From NCBI GenBank assembly GCA_017302165.1, contig JAFLCW010000001.1, positions 1,054,001 to 1,118,000 on the forward strand: a stretch of 64,000 bases of DNA, read 5' to 3'. The stretch's first letter is position 1, and each line of letters opens with the position of its first letter. The notes below the pieces were generated by a model. That model was not told the DNA's origin and ran no database searches. It was given only the letters and a program-made list of their open reading frames with translations. Below, in pieces: positions 1 to 8,993 of the stretch. Source of the stretch: Alphaproteobacteria bacterium (lineage in GTDB: Bacteria > Pseudomonadota > Alphaproteobacteria > Micavibrionales > Micavibrionaceae). Made by a program: the position numbers and the translations under genes.

Positions 1-1771
1 CCTCAGTTGCAGGAGAAGGCGGAGGCGTGATAGCTTCCTGTGCGGCCATCGCGGCGGCTTGTTCGGCCAGTTGTTTTCGGATGATGGCGGCTTCTTTGGC
101 TTCGTTGATTAAGCTTTGTGCGGCGGCATTCGATTCCTGTGTGAGTTTTTCGCCCGCCAACATACGGGATACTTCTTCGATCCGCTGATCCATTGTGAGT
201 TCGCGTACCTGAGATGTTGTGCTGGCGCCGTCTGTTTTTTTGCTAATGTATAAATGTTGATGTCCACGAGAGGCAACCTGCGGGCTGTGGGTGATAACCA
301 GAACCTGCGTGTTATCCGCCAAAAGGGCAATGCGGTCACCCACCGCGGCCGCGGCGGCACCGCCGATCCCCGTATCAATTTCGTCGAAGACTAATGTTGG
401 GGTTGCCTGAACGCGTTGAAGAACGACTTTAAGTGCCAAGATAAGACGTGCCAATTCCCCCCCTGAAGCCGTTTCTGAAATAGGGCTAAAGGGCATCCCC
501 GGGTTCATGCGGGCGGTAAAGGTTACTTCGTTAAGACCCCGTTCTGTCCAAGGCATATTGACGTTTTCAACGACATCCACCACAAATTCCGCCTTGAGCA
601 ATTTGATCGGCGCCAATTCTTTGGTGATGGCTTTGCTGAGGGCTTTGCCAGCTACTTTACGTTTTTCAGACAGGATATGCGCATGGTGGCGGTAATTATT
701 TTTGGCCTGTATCAGGCTTTCCTGCAGGCGTTTGATGGTTTCCTGCCCGCGGGCGACCCGTTCCAGTTTTCCGGTCACCTCTTCGTAAAAATCTGAGAGA
801 TCCTCAAAAGGAATTTTATTGTCCTTACAAATTTTATTCATCGTGTTCAGGATGTCCTGAAACCGGTAAATCGGCGCGGTGTCGATCTCGTATTCAGGAG
901 ATACTAACCCCATTTCCGTGACCGCATCCCGCGCATTGGCCAGAGAGGATTCAAGTAATTGCCCCAGCCGCGCCACTTTTTCCTTATCCACATTTTGCTG
1001 ACGCGCCAGAATTTTATTGGCTGTTGATAATGACACTACCACGCCGTTGGCTGAAACCAGTTGACCCAAAATAGATTGAAAAGCCTCCATCGTTTCTTTG
1101 GCGGTGAGAAGCCGTGCATATTCTTCTTTGGCTTCGATATGAAAGTTTTTCTTCATCCCGATTTTATCGAATTCCTTGCCAATCCCCTGAAGCCGGATTA
1201 ACTCCCGGCCTTTATGCCGCGCCAGAAAGACGTTTTCGTCTTCAAGTTCTTGCGTGTAACGATTGACATCACGAAGGGCATCAATAACGTTGGTAAAAAC
1301 TTCTTTCGGGAAGGCCCCGGAAAGATCGAGCCATGTGAGCTGGTTCTGAGGGTCCATAATGCTCTGGTTGGCGAACTGCCCATGAATTTCAACAATCGTG
1401 ACGCCGATTTTTTTCAACGTCTCATCATCAATCGGTTTACCGTTTAAACGGATTTCCCCGCCGCCGCCTGATTTCAGCGTGCGGTATACCATGAATTCAC
1501 CGCCGGGTTTTGATACCAAACCGTTTTGCATCAAAATAGACCAGACCGGATGTGTCGGGATCGGATTAAATGTCGCTTCGAAAATTGATTCTGTGGCACC
1601 GGCGCGAATGGAATCAGGATTGGCGTCCTCGCCTAGAATATATCCCAGCGCATCCAGCAGGATTGATTTACCCGCGCCCGTTTCCCCGGTCAGGATGGTG
1701 AGGCCGGATTGAAAATCCAGCTCCAGCTTGTCGATGATAACGAATTGTTCAATCTTGAATTTTTTAAGCAT
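1..1771 (-). CDS. recN: DNA repair protein RecN (C-terminus beyond window)
   Basis: SMC-like ATPase of recombinational double-strand-break repair. The reverse-strand reading frame starts at ATG 1769-1771 and stays open to base 1, giving about 590 codons, already longer than the usual ~555 residues. The N-terminus begins MLKKFKIEQFVIID and carries Walker A GETGAGKS near residues 29-36. A long helical middle region follows, then the ABC signature SGGELAR, the Walker B region TLVFDEIDTGIGG and the switch histidine in VITHSPQVAS. The tail running off the edge is rich in Ala, Glu and Pro and looks like a lineage-specific extension. It is transcribed divergently from the lipoprotein gene at 1925. 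I saw no GTTC or GAAC pairs of the LexA type upstream. Confidence 0.95.
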   Translation of the reverse strand, partial: MLKKFKIEQFVIIDKLELDFQSGLTILTGETGAGKSILLDALGYILGEDANPDSIRAGATESIFEATFNPIPTHPVWSILMQNGLVSKPGGEFMVYRTLKSGGGGEIRLNGKPIDDETLKKIGVTIVEIHGQFANQSIMDPQNQLTWLDLSGAFPKEVFTNVIDALRDVNRYTQELEDENVFLARHKGRELIRLQGIGKEFDKIGMKKNFHIEAKEEYARLLTAKETMEAFQSILGQLVSANGVVVSLSTANKILARQQNVDKEKVARLGQLLESSLANARDAVTEMGLVSPEYEIDTAPIYRFQDILNTMNKICKDNKIPFEDLSDFYEEVTGKLERVARGQETIKRLQESLIQAKNNYRHHAHILSEKRKVAGKALSKAITKELAPIKLLKAEFVVDVVENVNMPWTERGLNEVTFTARMNPGMPFSPISETASGGELARLILALKVVLQRVQATPTLVFDEIDTGIGGAAAAAVGDRIALLADNTQVLVITHSPQVASRGHQHLYISKKTDGASTTSQVRELTMDQRIEEVSRMLAGEKLTQESNAAAQSLINEAKEAAIIRKQLAEQAAAMAAQEAITPPPSPATE

Positions 1772-1924
1772 CGGGCGTTTGGCGTTTGAAGGACAGGGAA
1801 GAATGACTCTCTCTTCAGGATATGATATTCTTTGTTTCTTTACAAAGTCTTAAGCATGTTTAGGATGAGGGATAATAAAAATCCTGTGAAAATCCTCGTG
1901 TTTAGCCCGTTCCAAGGAGCCTAT

Positions 1925-2704
1925 ATGTCCCGCCTTCATATGATCGCCCTTTCGTTAAGCGTCACGTTATTCTGTGCCGGGTGCCAGACTTCGGCTACAA
2001 CCGGGGTGAATGCCACCCGTAGCGCGATTGATACGCTCTTTGGGGTTAATTTTGACTTTGGTCAGACGGCGATGTCGTCTTTAAGCGCGGGAGAGATATC
2101 GGATGCTTTCCGTCAGGCCTTGCAGATCGGGAGTGGTGCGGTCACCCAGAAACTAGGGCAGAAAGATGGATTCAGACTGGATCAGTTCGTGCGCATTCCG
2201 CTTCCCCCTCAACTGGCCTCGGCGCAGGCGCAGTTTAAAAAACTGGGTATATCGGCACCGCTCGATGATTTGGAAACGAAACTTAACCGCGCGGCCGAAG
2301 CGGCCATGCCGCACGCCAAGGATGTTTTCGTGAAGGCCGTTTCTGATCTGACCTTTCAAGACGTCATGGATATTTATAAAGGGCCGCCCGATTCAGCGAC
2401 AGCCTATTTCAAAAAAAGCACATCAGGTCTATTGGCCGAAAAAATCAAACCCATCGCGCGTGATACGATTGCGACGGCCGGCGCATTTCAGGCCTATGAT
2501 TCCCTTGCCGGGCGATATCCGGTGATGGCCGTGCTACCGGATCCAAAAAATTCACTAACGGATTACGTCACGCAAAAAAGTCTGGACGGTGTTTTTTATT
2601 ATTTGGCGCAAGAAGAAGCCGCCATCCGGCAAGACCCGATCCGTCACACGACTGCGCTGTTGAAAAAAGTATTTGGGGCGTATCGCGCCGGGCAGGGGAC
2701 TTAA
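1925..2704 (+). CDS. DUF4197 family lipoprotein
   Basis: Predicted 259-residue exported lipoprotein of unknown function. I chose ATG 1925 because AAGGAG lies at 1913-1918; the frame is open further upstream to 1832, but that extension would put 31 charged residues before the signal peptide. Residues 1-19 form a signal peptide ending in Phe-Cys-Ala-Gly before Cys20, a near-standard lipobox. The mature part matches the DUF4197 pattern as I remember it: LSAGEISDAFRQAL, GQKDGF, IPLPPQL, LNRAAEAA, YKGPPDSAT and FYYLAQEEAAIR. The stop overlaps the stop of the convergent gene by 4 bases. The family has no established biochemical role. Confidence 0.88.
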   Translation: MSRLHMIALSLSVTLFCAGCQTSATTGVNATRSAIDTLFGVNFDFGQTAMSSLSAGEISDAFRQALQIGSGAVTQKLGQKDGFRLDQFVRIPLPPQLASAQAQFKKLGISAPLDDLETKLNRAAEAAMPHAKDVFVKAVSDLTFQDVMDIYKGPPDSATAYFKKSTSGLLAEKIKPIARDTIATAGAFQAYDSLAGRYPVMAVLPDPKNSLTDYVTQKSLDGVFYYLAQEEAAIRQDPIRHTTALLKKVFGAYRAGQGT

Positions 2705-3765
2705 GACTTACAATTTAAATCTTGCGCGGGCAGAAAATTGTTAGGTCTACCATAGGCGGCCAGAAACAAGTTTTTAATGGCGTTGCCATCGGCATTTCTG
2801 ACGCCCCTGAATTTTTCAGGCGTACCTAGGGTCGGCTGGCTATTCGTATCCATGACGACTGGAAATCGTAATCCCCACCAGCCAAAGATGGTTTCGCCCG
2901 GTGTGCCGTATCGGGCATCCAGAAGGGTGATTTCCGTTTTATCTGCGTTGTACCGGGCGGTGACTTCGTTCCCGGCAAACCACGATAAGGTCTGCCCCTC
3001 TGGCGTTGCTAAGGCTTTGTTGATTAAATCATCATGGGGCAACCTGCCACATGTCCAGATAATTTTCTGCGGGGCAAAGGTAGAGACAAACCCGACACGG
3101 ATATCGTGATCTAGTTCCCGCACCACGATGCGCCGCAAGAAAGGCTGAAAGATCGTTGTGTAAACTTTGACCTGTTCGGCCGTGATGTTTTGTTCTGCTA
3201 ATTGTTTTTCGGCGATATCTTCGGCGCGCATATTCTGTGCCCAGCCAAAAAATAAATAGAGCGTCGTAATCGCCAGCAACACGGTTGCGATTTTTTGCGC
3301 ATGTCGGCGTGCGCCTTTGAAAAACAATGATACAATCCCCGCGAGCAAGGGCAGGGTGTAAACCGGGTCAATAATGCTAATGCCCGGGATTTCAAAACGT
3401 TTGTTTGAAAACGGTGCCAATAATTGTGTGCCATAGATCGTGAATAAATCCAAAAGCGGATGGGTAAAAAGCGCGAGCACGCACACCGCCATAAATGTTT
3501 GTAAGGGCATGCCCGGTTTTGACCACCATCGCCAGGCCGCCCACCCCATCACCATCCCCATCAGGGGCGTGATGATAAGCGAATGCGTGATATGGCGATG
3601 ATATTTCCATGTGCCCAGATCCCCCAGAAACGGGGTGTAAAGCACGTCCAGATCTGGGATTAATCCGCCCAGTGCCCCCAGAATAACGGCTTTGCCGCCT
3701 AGTTTTTTATATCCCACCGCCTGACCGACGGCGGCACCTAGAATGATTTGCGTGAGCGTATCCAT
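2701..3765 (-). CDS. YdjM/YbcI-like inner-membrane metal-dependent hydrolase
   Basis: A 354-residue membrane protein of the family annotated as metal-dependent hydrolases (DUF457/YdjM type), whose reaction is not firmly known. The N-terminus MDTLTQIILGAAVG, the acidic pair Asp38/Asp40 (IPDLD) and the histidine cluster H56-x-H58-x2-H61-S62 are the expected metal-site signature. Several hydrophobic segments follow in the first ~190 residues, and a soluble C-terminal domain fills the rest. AGGTGAG sits about 7 bases upstream of ATG 3765 on the reverse strand. The gene is convergent with the DUF4197 gene and divergent from rplM. Confidence 0.85.
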   Translation of the reverse strand: MDTLTQIILGAAVGQAVGYKKLGGKAVILGALGGLIPDLDVLYTPFLGDLGTWKYHRHITHSLIITPLMGMVMGWAAWRWWSKPGMPLQTFMAVCVLALFTHPLLDLFTIYGTQLLAPFSNKRFEIPGISIIDPVYTLPLLAGIVSLFFKGARRHAQKIATVLLAITTLYLFFGWAQNMRAEDIAEKQLAEQNITAEQVKVYTTIFQPFLRRIVVRELDHDIRVGFVSTFAPQKIIWTCGRLPHDDLINKALATPEGQTLSWFAGNEVTARYNADKTEITLLDARYGTPGETIFGWWGLRFPVVMDTNSQPTLGTPEKFRGVRNADGNAIKNLFLAAYGRPNNFLPAQDLNCKS

Positions 3766-3869
3766 GATGCACTCACCTATCTTTTTGGACGAAAAAGTCC
3801 ATGGGTTTAAAGGGATAACAAGCGATTTATTCGTTTTTTATGAATGAAATCAAGGGGTAGGGGGTATAT

Positions 3870-3887
3870 AAGGTATTATAATACCTT
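3870..3887. promoter_or_regulatory. 18-bp perfect palindrome upstream of rplM
   Basis: AAGGTATTA is followed directly by its reverse complement TAATACCTT. The symmetry extends imperfectly outward (GGTATATA on the left, TATATATCC on the right). It lies in the 220-base gap between two divergent genes, about 35 bases before the likely rplM -35 box. It could be an operator or a transcript hairpin; no binding protein can be named. Confidence 0.45.
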
Positions 3888-3920
3888 TTATATATCCTTC
3901 TGTAATTCCTGACTTTTTTC

Positions 3921-3949
3921 TTGACGATAGCCTAAAATATCTATTTAAA
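3921..3949 (+). promoter_or_regulatory. Probable sigma-70 promoter of rplM-rpsI
   Basis: TTGACG at 3921-3926 matches a -35 box. AT-rich -10 candidates follow (TATTTA at 3942-3947 with a 15-base spacer, or TTTAAA at 3944-3949 with 17). The -35 is convincing; the exact -10 is uncertain. It is about 37 bases before the rplM start. Confidence 0.4.
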
Positions 3950-3985
3950 GACGTCAGTTTAAAACATACGTAAGGGTATAAACAC

Positions 3986-4447
3986 ATGAAAACATATTCA
4001 GCCAAACCCGCTGAGATTGACAAGAAATGGGTGCTCATCGATGCAGAGGGCGTTGTCCTCGGTCGTCTGGCCTCGGTGATTGCTAATCGTCTGCGCGGCA
4101 AACACAAACCCACTTACACACCGCACATGGATGATGGTGACAATGTGGTGGTTATCAATGCCGACAAGGTGCGCATCACGGGTAAAAAAGCCCAAGGCGA
4201 TGTATTTTACTGGCACACGGGTTATCCCGGCGGGATTAAGGGTAAAACCAAGGGTGAAATCCTGAAAGGTGAACACCCTGAGCGTGTTCTGGAGAAAGCC
4301 GTGGAGCGCATGATCACCGCAGGTCCCCTGCGTAATAAGATCATGACGAATCTGCGTATTTTTGCCGGTTCTACCCACACCCACGAAGCCCAACAGCCTG
4401 AAGTGCTGAATGTGGCCGCCATGAACCCCAAGAACAAGAGAGCGTAA
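3986..4447 (+). CDS. rplM: 50S ribosomal protein L13
   Basis: Large-subunit protein binding 23S rRNA early in assembly. The 153-residue product has the L13 landmarks: start [40 protein letters not shown], the conserved [15 protein letters not shown], and YWHTGYPGG. The C-terminal part ([25 protein letters not shown]) is standard, and the length is only slightly above the usual ~142-155. The gene is 3 bases from rpsI, the near-universal bacterial pairing. Confidence 0.98.
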   Translation: MKTYSAKPAEIDKKWVLIDAEGVVLGRLASVIANRLRGKHKPTYTPHMDDGDNVVVINADKVRITGKKAQGDVFYWHTGYPGGIKGKTKGEILKGEHPERVLEKAVERMITAGPLRNKIMTNLRIFAGSTHTHEAQQPEVLNVAAMNPKNKRA

Positions 4448-4450
4448 GTC

Positions 4451-4918
4451 ATGTCCGAAGCAAAATTGAAAGATCTCAAATCTCTGACGGCGTCTGCGGA
4501 ACCTAAAAAACGTGAAGCTAAAATTGACGCCCAAGGCCGCGCCTACGCCACCGGCCGCCGTAAGGATGCGGTGGCTCGTGTCTGGCTGAAACGTGGACGG
4601 GGTCAGGTTGTCGTGAACGGCAAACCCCAAGACCAATATTTCGGTCGTCAAACACATCTTCTGGTGTTGAATCAGCCGTTCCTGATTGTGGGACGCGTGA
4701 ATGAATTTGACGTGATGTGCACGGTCAAGGGCGGCGGATTATCCGGTCAGGCCGGGGCGGTTCGCCATGGTATTTCCCGCGCATTGGAAAATTTTGACCC
4801 AGAACTTCGCGCCCCCTTGAAAAAGGCCGGCATGATGACCCGGGATGCCCGTATGGTTGAACGTAAAAAAGTCGGCAAGCACAAAGCCCGCCGTTCGAAA
4901 CAATGGGTCAAACGTTAA
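4451..4918 (+). CDS. rpsI: 30S ribosomal protein S9
   Basis: Small-subunit protein whose C-terminal tail contacts P-site tRNA. The 155-residue product has a ~28-residue charged N-terminal extension common in alphaproteobacteria, followed by [49 protein letters not shown] and the basic tail [17 protein letters not shown] ending in the expected Lys-Arg. It is cotranscribed with rplM (gap 3 bases), and a Rho-independent terminator follows 24 bases after the stop. Confidence 0.98.
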   Translation: MSEAKLKDLKSLTASAEPKKREAKIDAQGRAYATGRRKDAVARVWLKRGRGQVVVNGKPQDQYFGRQTHLLVLNQPFLIVGRVNEFDVMCTVKGGGLSGQAGAVRHGISRALENFDPELRAPLKKAGMMTRDARMVERKKVGKHKARRSKQWVKR

Positions 4919-4941
4919 TCGTTTTTATATTTACCTTTTTC

Positions 4942-4969
4942 AAAAAGCCCCGGGAAACCGGGGTTTTTT
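4942..4969 (+). terminator. Rho-independent terminator of rplM-rpsI
   Basis: The stem CCCCGG/CCGGGG with a GAAA loop is flanked by AAAAA on the left and six Ts on the right, directly downstream of rpsI. Confidence 0.9.
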
Positions 4970-5018
4970 ATAGGTCAAATATATTGACATAAGAATAGAT
5001 TATCGATAAGTTCCGGGC

Positions 5019-7136
5019 ATGGATAAACGCCCGCATATTTCGTGGTCAGAAAGCGAAAAAGCGCGCCTGCGCGGCTGGCTTTCGGGTGCGTTCGCGGCGG
5101 CTCAGCGTTTTGATGGATCCGAAGCGGCGATGAATGCGCTGTTGATGCCGCTGGCAGAACTTGATTCTGCGGTACGCGCAAAAAATAATGGCCAGAGTTC
5201 TGAAGACATAGAACAAAGCCTCGCCCGGGAGTTAGTACCGGACATGGCGGCCGATTTTACGGTTGCCCATTTCATGGTTCAAACATCGCGTGCGTTTTTT
5301 GCGCGGCTTCAATCTGAAACGCCGGATGATGTGTTAAGCACGTTGTCTCAGGGCGGGGCAGTGGTCATGGATAAGCCCCGCATGTTTGTGAAAACGGATT
5401 CCCAGTCGCCCGGTTTTGGCATGGGGGATGGGCATGAACCATATAGGATTAAAACCTCCCCCCGCCTTGCCATTTTGTGTGAGCGTCTGGGCACGATGGG
5501 GGTGTATCTGGATGACCTGATTATTCATCCCGGCACGGTTGACCCGAACATCTTAAGGGAACTTCCCTATACCCTTGTCCAGATCCCCAAGATGAACGCG
5601 GAAATTTCGATCTGTGATCAGGTCGGGCAGGTGACCTTCATCAGCACAAAAATTCTGGGTCCCACACTCTGGGAAAATCTCAGTAAGGATGAACTGAAAG
5701 CCCGCCCTGACATCGTCGATATTCCGTGGCGAAGTGATGCGGCTTGGTGGGACGATATCTCATCCATTCTCAGCACCCAGACTATTTCACCGGAGATCAG
5801 AGCCCGGAGTTTCGCCAAAAAACCCGAACCGCTTGATCTTGAACTCATCCGCCGTACCATTCTGGCAACACGCCTTGAAACGGGAAAATGGCCAACACAG
5901 AAAGCAGGCTTAGTTCAATACGGTCCTTATGCGGATGGAAAAACTAAATTTACTACTTTATTAGCAGCTCTTCGTAATGGCAGAAGAGGCTTACTAGGAA
6001 GTTCATCTCTGTCAGAGCAATGTGCTATCCTATCTGAAAAACATGGACTGGATTATATCAATCATTTGAATCAGCATGATTTTGACTTGGGAACAATCAG
6101 GGAAACGATCCTAAAGACCCGTCAGCAGACAGGAAGATGGCCAACGCAAAAATCAGGTTTGGTCAAACATGGTCCTTACGCTAATGGACGTATAACATTT
6201 TTGGCTCTTGGAAAAGCACTTAGCGTCGGATCAAGAGGTCTTACGGGCGGATCATCTTTACCGCAAGAATGCGAATATGTATCAAACCAGTTCAAACTCA
6301 ACTATGTGAACGTCCTAAAGCAATCAAATTATGATTTGAATAAAATAAGGGAAACGATCTTTGAGACTCGACGGCAAACAGGGAAATGGCCGTCTATGGA
6401 GCGGGGCTTGGTTAAGTATGGACCTTATGCGGATGGTAAAACCAAATTTCATGCTCTTAATGCCGCTCTCAAAAATGGCTTGAGAGGTCTTCCAGGTGGT
6501 TCATCTATTGCGGATCAATGCAGTATTGTGTCTGAGCAGTTTGGTCTGGACTATTTTAATATTTTTAAACAGCCAAATTATGATCTGGAGAAGATCCGTG
6601 AGATTCTTTTGAAAGCTCGAATGGAAACAGGAAGATGGCCTACAAGAAGTTCGGGCTTGGTTCAATACGAGCCTTATGCAGATGGTAAAACGAAATATGC
6701 AACTTTTGATGCCGCCCTTAGAAAAGGTCGAAGAGGACTATCTGGTAGATCATCTTTGTCTCAAGAATGTGCGTTTGTGTCAAAAAGATATGGATTGGAT
6801 TACATCAACCTAAAGGCACAGCCAAGTTACAATTTAGAGATTATCCATGAAACAATTTTGAAAACGCGACAGGCAACCGGGCAATGGCCAAAAATGGAAT
6901 GGGGCTTGATACAGCATGGGCTTTATGCAGATGGGAAAACAACATTTATCAGTATAGATTCTGCTCTTAGATTGGGTATAAGAGGCTTAAAGGGCGGATC
7001 ATCTCTGGCGCGAGAATGTCTGATCGTTTCTGATAAAAACAATCTTGATTACAGACTTACCCATGCATTTGTTATGTTGACACGAGGCAGAAAGTTTAAA
7101 ACGCCATGTGACCCGTCATCGCCCGGCCCAAAATAA
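5019..7136 (+). CDS. Large repeat protein of unknown function (five 83-residue repeats)
   Basis: A 705-residue protein I cannot assign. Residues 1-275 form a non-repeated N-terminal region with [19 protein letters not shown] and WWDDISSIL segments. From residue 276 there are five tandem units with an exact 83-residue period (units 1 and 2 counted), starting at 276, 359, 442, 525 and 608. Each unit follows the plan [11 protein letters not shown]-x-WPT, [16 protein letters not shown], ALR-x-G-x-RGL-x-GGSSL, EC, VS and LDY. The fifth unit fades into a short divergent tail. The repeat part looks more A+T-rich in codon use than the N-terminal part. No signal peptide or membrane segment is seen. 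TTGACA at 4984-4989 may be its -35 box. The last 41 bases overlap the convergent gcdH gene. The repeat resembles WPT/GGSSL modules I recall from uncharacterised alphaproteobacterial proteins; this was not verified. Confidence 0.8.
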   Translation: MDKRPHISWSESEKARLRGWLSGAFAAAQRFDGSEAAMNALLMPLAELDSAVRAKNNGQSSEDIEQSLARELVPDMAADFTVAHFMVQTSRAFFARLQSETPDDVLSTLSQGGAVVMDKPRMFVKTDSQSPGFGMGDGHEPYRIKTSPRLAILCERLGTMGVYLDDLIIHPGTVDPNILRELPYTLVQIPKMNAEISICDQVGQVTFISTKILGPTLWENLSKDELKARPDIVDIPWRSDAAWWDDISSILSTQTISPEIRARSFAKKPEPLDLELIRRTILATRLETGKWPTQKAGLVQYGPYADGKTKFTTLLAALRNGRRGLLGSSSLSEQCAILSEKHGLDYINHLNQHDFDLGTIRETILKTRQQTGRWPTQKSGLVKHGPYANGRITFLALGKALSVGSRGLTGGSSLPQECEYVSNQFKLNYVNVLKQSNYDLNKIRETIFETRRQTGKWPSMERGLVKYGPYADGKTKFHALNAALKNGLRGLPGGSSIADQCSIVSEQFGLDYFNIFKQPNYDLEKIREILLKARMETGRWPTRSSGLVQYEPYADGKTKYATFDAALRKGRRGLSGRSSLSQECAFVSKRYGLDYINLKAQPSYNLEIIHETILKTRQATGQWPKMEWGLIQHGLYADGKTTFISIDSALRLGIRGLKGGSSLARECLIVSDKNNLDYRLTHAFVMLTRGRKFKTPCDPSSPGPK
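5844..7070 (+). repeat. Five in-frame 249-bp coding repeats
   Basis: Units begin at 5844, 6093, 6342, 6591 and 6840. The period is 249 bp, equal to 83 codons; units 1 and 2 were counted residue by residue and the third start was checked. Conservation is strongest for the encoded [11 protein letters not shown] and RGL-x-GGSSL motifs. The DNA units are diverged, so this is an old protein repeat, not a recent DNA duplication. Confidence 0.85.
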
Positions 7137-8271
7137 GGGCGTGGATGTCGTGGGTACCCTCGTACGTGTTCACGGCCTCTAGGTTCATCATATGACGAAT
7201 GACGTTATATTCATCCGAAATGCCGTTGCCGCCCAGCATGTCGCGGGCGGTGCGGGCAATTTCAAGGGCTTTGCCGCAATTATTACGTTTCAGGATAGAA
7301 ATGGCTTCGGGCGCGAGTTTGTTTTGATCGCGGAGCGTCCCCATCCGGTGTGCGGCGATGAGGCCAAGGGTAATTTCCGTCTGCATATCTGCCAGTTTCT
7401 TTTGGATGAGTTGCTGGGCGGCCAAGGGCTTGCCGAAAATCACACGGTCCATCACGTAATCCCGTGCCCGGTGCCAGCATTCTTCGGCAGAACCCATCAC
7501 CCCCCAGCTAATGCCATAGCGGGCAGAATTCAGGCACATAAAGGGGCATTTGATCCCGGCGGCCTTGGGCAGGATGTGGTCATCGGTGATAAAAACCTCA
7601 TCCATCATGATTCCGCCGGTGACGGACGCCCGCAGGGACATTTTCCCCTCAATCTTGGGGGTGTCTAATCCCTTCATGCCGCGTTCTAAAATAACGCCCC
7701 TGATCTCGCCGTCGTCATCTTTCGCCCAGACAACGCACAGATCGGCAATCGGGCTGTTCGTGATCCATTGTTTGCTCCCCGAGACGTGATAGCCGCCCGG
7801 CACTTTTTTGATCCGTGTTTTCATGGATGACGGGTCAGACCCGCCATCCGGTTCTGTTAATCCAAAACATCCAATAAACTCGCCAGAAGCTAGTTTTGGA
7901 AGGAATTTTTGTTTTTGTGTGTCTGATCCAAACAGATAGATGGGATACATCACTAGTGAACTTTGAACCGATACGGCAGACCGGTATCCGCTATCGACCC
8001 GTTCCATTTCCCGGGCAATCAACCCATAGGCGACCTGAGACACGCCTGGACATCCATATCCTTCGATCGTTGCCCCCAATAGGCCGATTTTCCCCATTTC
8101 CCGCATCAAGCCGGGGTCAAAGTTTTCGTGCCGGTTGGCCATGACAATGCCAGGCAATAATTCATTCTGGGCGAAATCCCGGGCGGAATCCCTCACCAGG
8201 CGTTCGTCATCCGACAACATATCGTTTAATAACAGGGGGTCTTGCCAATCAAAGGTGATTTTCTGTGTCAT
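7096..8271 (-). CDS. gcdH: Acyl-CoA dehydrogenase, glutaryl-CoA dehydrogenase type
   Basis: A 391-residue flavoprotein predicted to oxidise and decarboxylate glutaryl-CoA to crotonyl-CoA in lysine/tryptophan breakdown, passing electrons to ETF. Family features in order are the N-terminal helical domain with [29 protein letters not shown], the FAD-binding [17 protein letters not shown] and [14 protein letters not shown], and RMGTLRD. The catalytic-base region [17 protein letters not shown] is near the C-terminus. The EPDGGSDP and YEGTHDIH wording favours GcdH over short-chain acyl-CoA dehydrogenases. It is a single gene whose 3' end overlaps the repeat-protein gene by 41 bases. A neighbouring CoA-transferase, often its partner, is not present. 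Confidence 0.87.
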   Translation of the reverse strand: MTQKITFDWQDPLLLNDMLSDDERLVRDSARDFAQNELLPGIVMANRHENFDPGLMREMGKIGLLGATIEGYGCPGVSQVAYGLIAREMERVDSGYRSAVSVQSSLVMYPIYLFGSDTQKQKFLPKLASGEFIGCFGLTEPDGGSDPSSMKTRIKKVPGGYHVSGSKQWITNSPIADLCVVWAKDDDGEIRGVILERGMKGLDTPKIEGKMSLRASVTGGIMMDEVFITDDHILPKAAGIKCPFMCLNSARYGISWGVMGSAEECWHRARDYVMDRVIFGKPLAAQQLIQKKLADMQTEITLGLIAAHRMGTLRDQNKLAPEAISILKRNNCGKALEIARTARDMLGGNGISDEYNVIRHMMNLEAVNTYEGTHDIHALILGRAMTGHMAF

Positions 8272-8317
8272 GGGAATAGTATAGCGTATTTTTGGTTAAT
8301 TTTGATTTGGTTTTACG

Positions 8318-8518
8318 ATGCACAATATTCTTCCCGGCCGGGAAATCATCTTCGAAGTTCTGCCGATGGGTGCCATCCTGCGCGTTAACGCCATGGATGT
8401 GGTCACCGCCGTGGAAATCACGATCCAAGCCCCCCTCGGCACCGCGGAGGTGATATGGCAACGCAACGCGGCCAAACGGCTGGCCTATGTTCTTCGGAAA
8501 AAAGGATTGATTGAATAA
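8318..8518 (+). CDS. Small conserved alphaproteobacterial protein (DUF6898-like)
   Basis: A 66-residue protein beginning MHNILPGREIIFEVLPMG with ILRVNAMDVVTAVEITIQAP. This GRE-x2-FE and V-x-A-x-D pattern resembles the small DUF6898 proteins I recall beside rpiB in alphaproteobacteria; that assignment is from memory. It sits 14 bases upstream of rpiB in the same direction, so cotranscription is likely. Function is unknown. Confidence 0.65.
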   Translation: MHNILPGREIIFEVLPMGAILRVNAMDVVTAVEITIQAPLGTAEVIWQRNAAKRLAYVLRKKGLIE

Positions 8519-8532
8519 GGCCAAAATCCTAT

Positions 8533-8973
8533 ATGTTTCCCATGTCCTTGACGGTTGCCATTGCCAGTGATCACGCGGGTTTCGCGTTAAAAGAATATAT
8601 CCGGGAAAAATTTGCATATATGCCCGTCACTTGGCTGGATCTGGGCACCTATTCGCCGGATCGGGTGGATTACCCGGATTTTGGTCATAAACTGGCGCAG
8701 GCCGTGGCCAGCGGCCAGGTATCTTGGGGCGTGGCCATCTGCGGAAGCGGGATTGGTATTTCGATTGCCTGTAATCGCCATGCGGGGGTGCGTGCCGCCC
8801 TGTGTACAGATGCGCGTATGGCCGAACTGGCGCGCGCGCATAATGATGCCAATGTGTTATGTCTGGGGGAGAGATTAACCCCGCCGGAACAGGCACTGGA
8901 CATGATCAAGGTTTTTTTAACATCGGCATTTGAGGGCGGCCGACATATCGCCCGTATTGAAAAATTGGGATAA
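8533..8973 (+). CDS. rpiB: Ribose-5-phosphate isomerase B
   Basis: Interconverts ribose-5-phosphate and ribulose-5-phosphate in the pentose phosphate pathway. The product is 146 residues from ATG 8533; an in-frame ATG at 8542 is an alternative start. Diagnostic RpiB motifs are [15 protein letters not shown], the [13 protein letters not shown] region, the active-site loop [23 protein letters not shown], and [15 protein letters not shown]. The gene lies 20 bases ahead of glyA, an order commonly seen in alphaproteobacteria. Confidence 0.95.
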   Translation: MFPMSLTVAIASDHAGFALKEYIREKFAYMPVTWLDLGTYSPDRVDYPDFGHKLAQAVASGQVSWGVAICGSGIGISIACNRHAGVRAALCTDARMAELARAHNDANVLCLGERLTPPEQALDMIKVFLTSAFEGGRHIARIEKLG

Positions 8974-8993
8974 CAACTGGAAAGGCATACCCC

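Noticed and set aside
1772..1924. LexA box for recN
   Set aside because: No GTTC-N7-GTTC or GAAC-N7-GAAC pair is present in the divergent gap.
3998..4657. 219-codon open frame antisense to rplM and rpsI
   Set aside because: It mirrors two certain ribosomal protein genes; the composition reflects their codon bias, and no ribosome site or family match is seen.
5019..7136. Defence or restriction system around the repeat protein
   Set aside because: Neighbours are ribosomal protein genes and gcdH; no methylase, nuclease, helicase or toxin motif is present.
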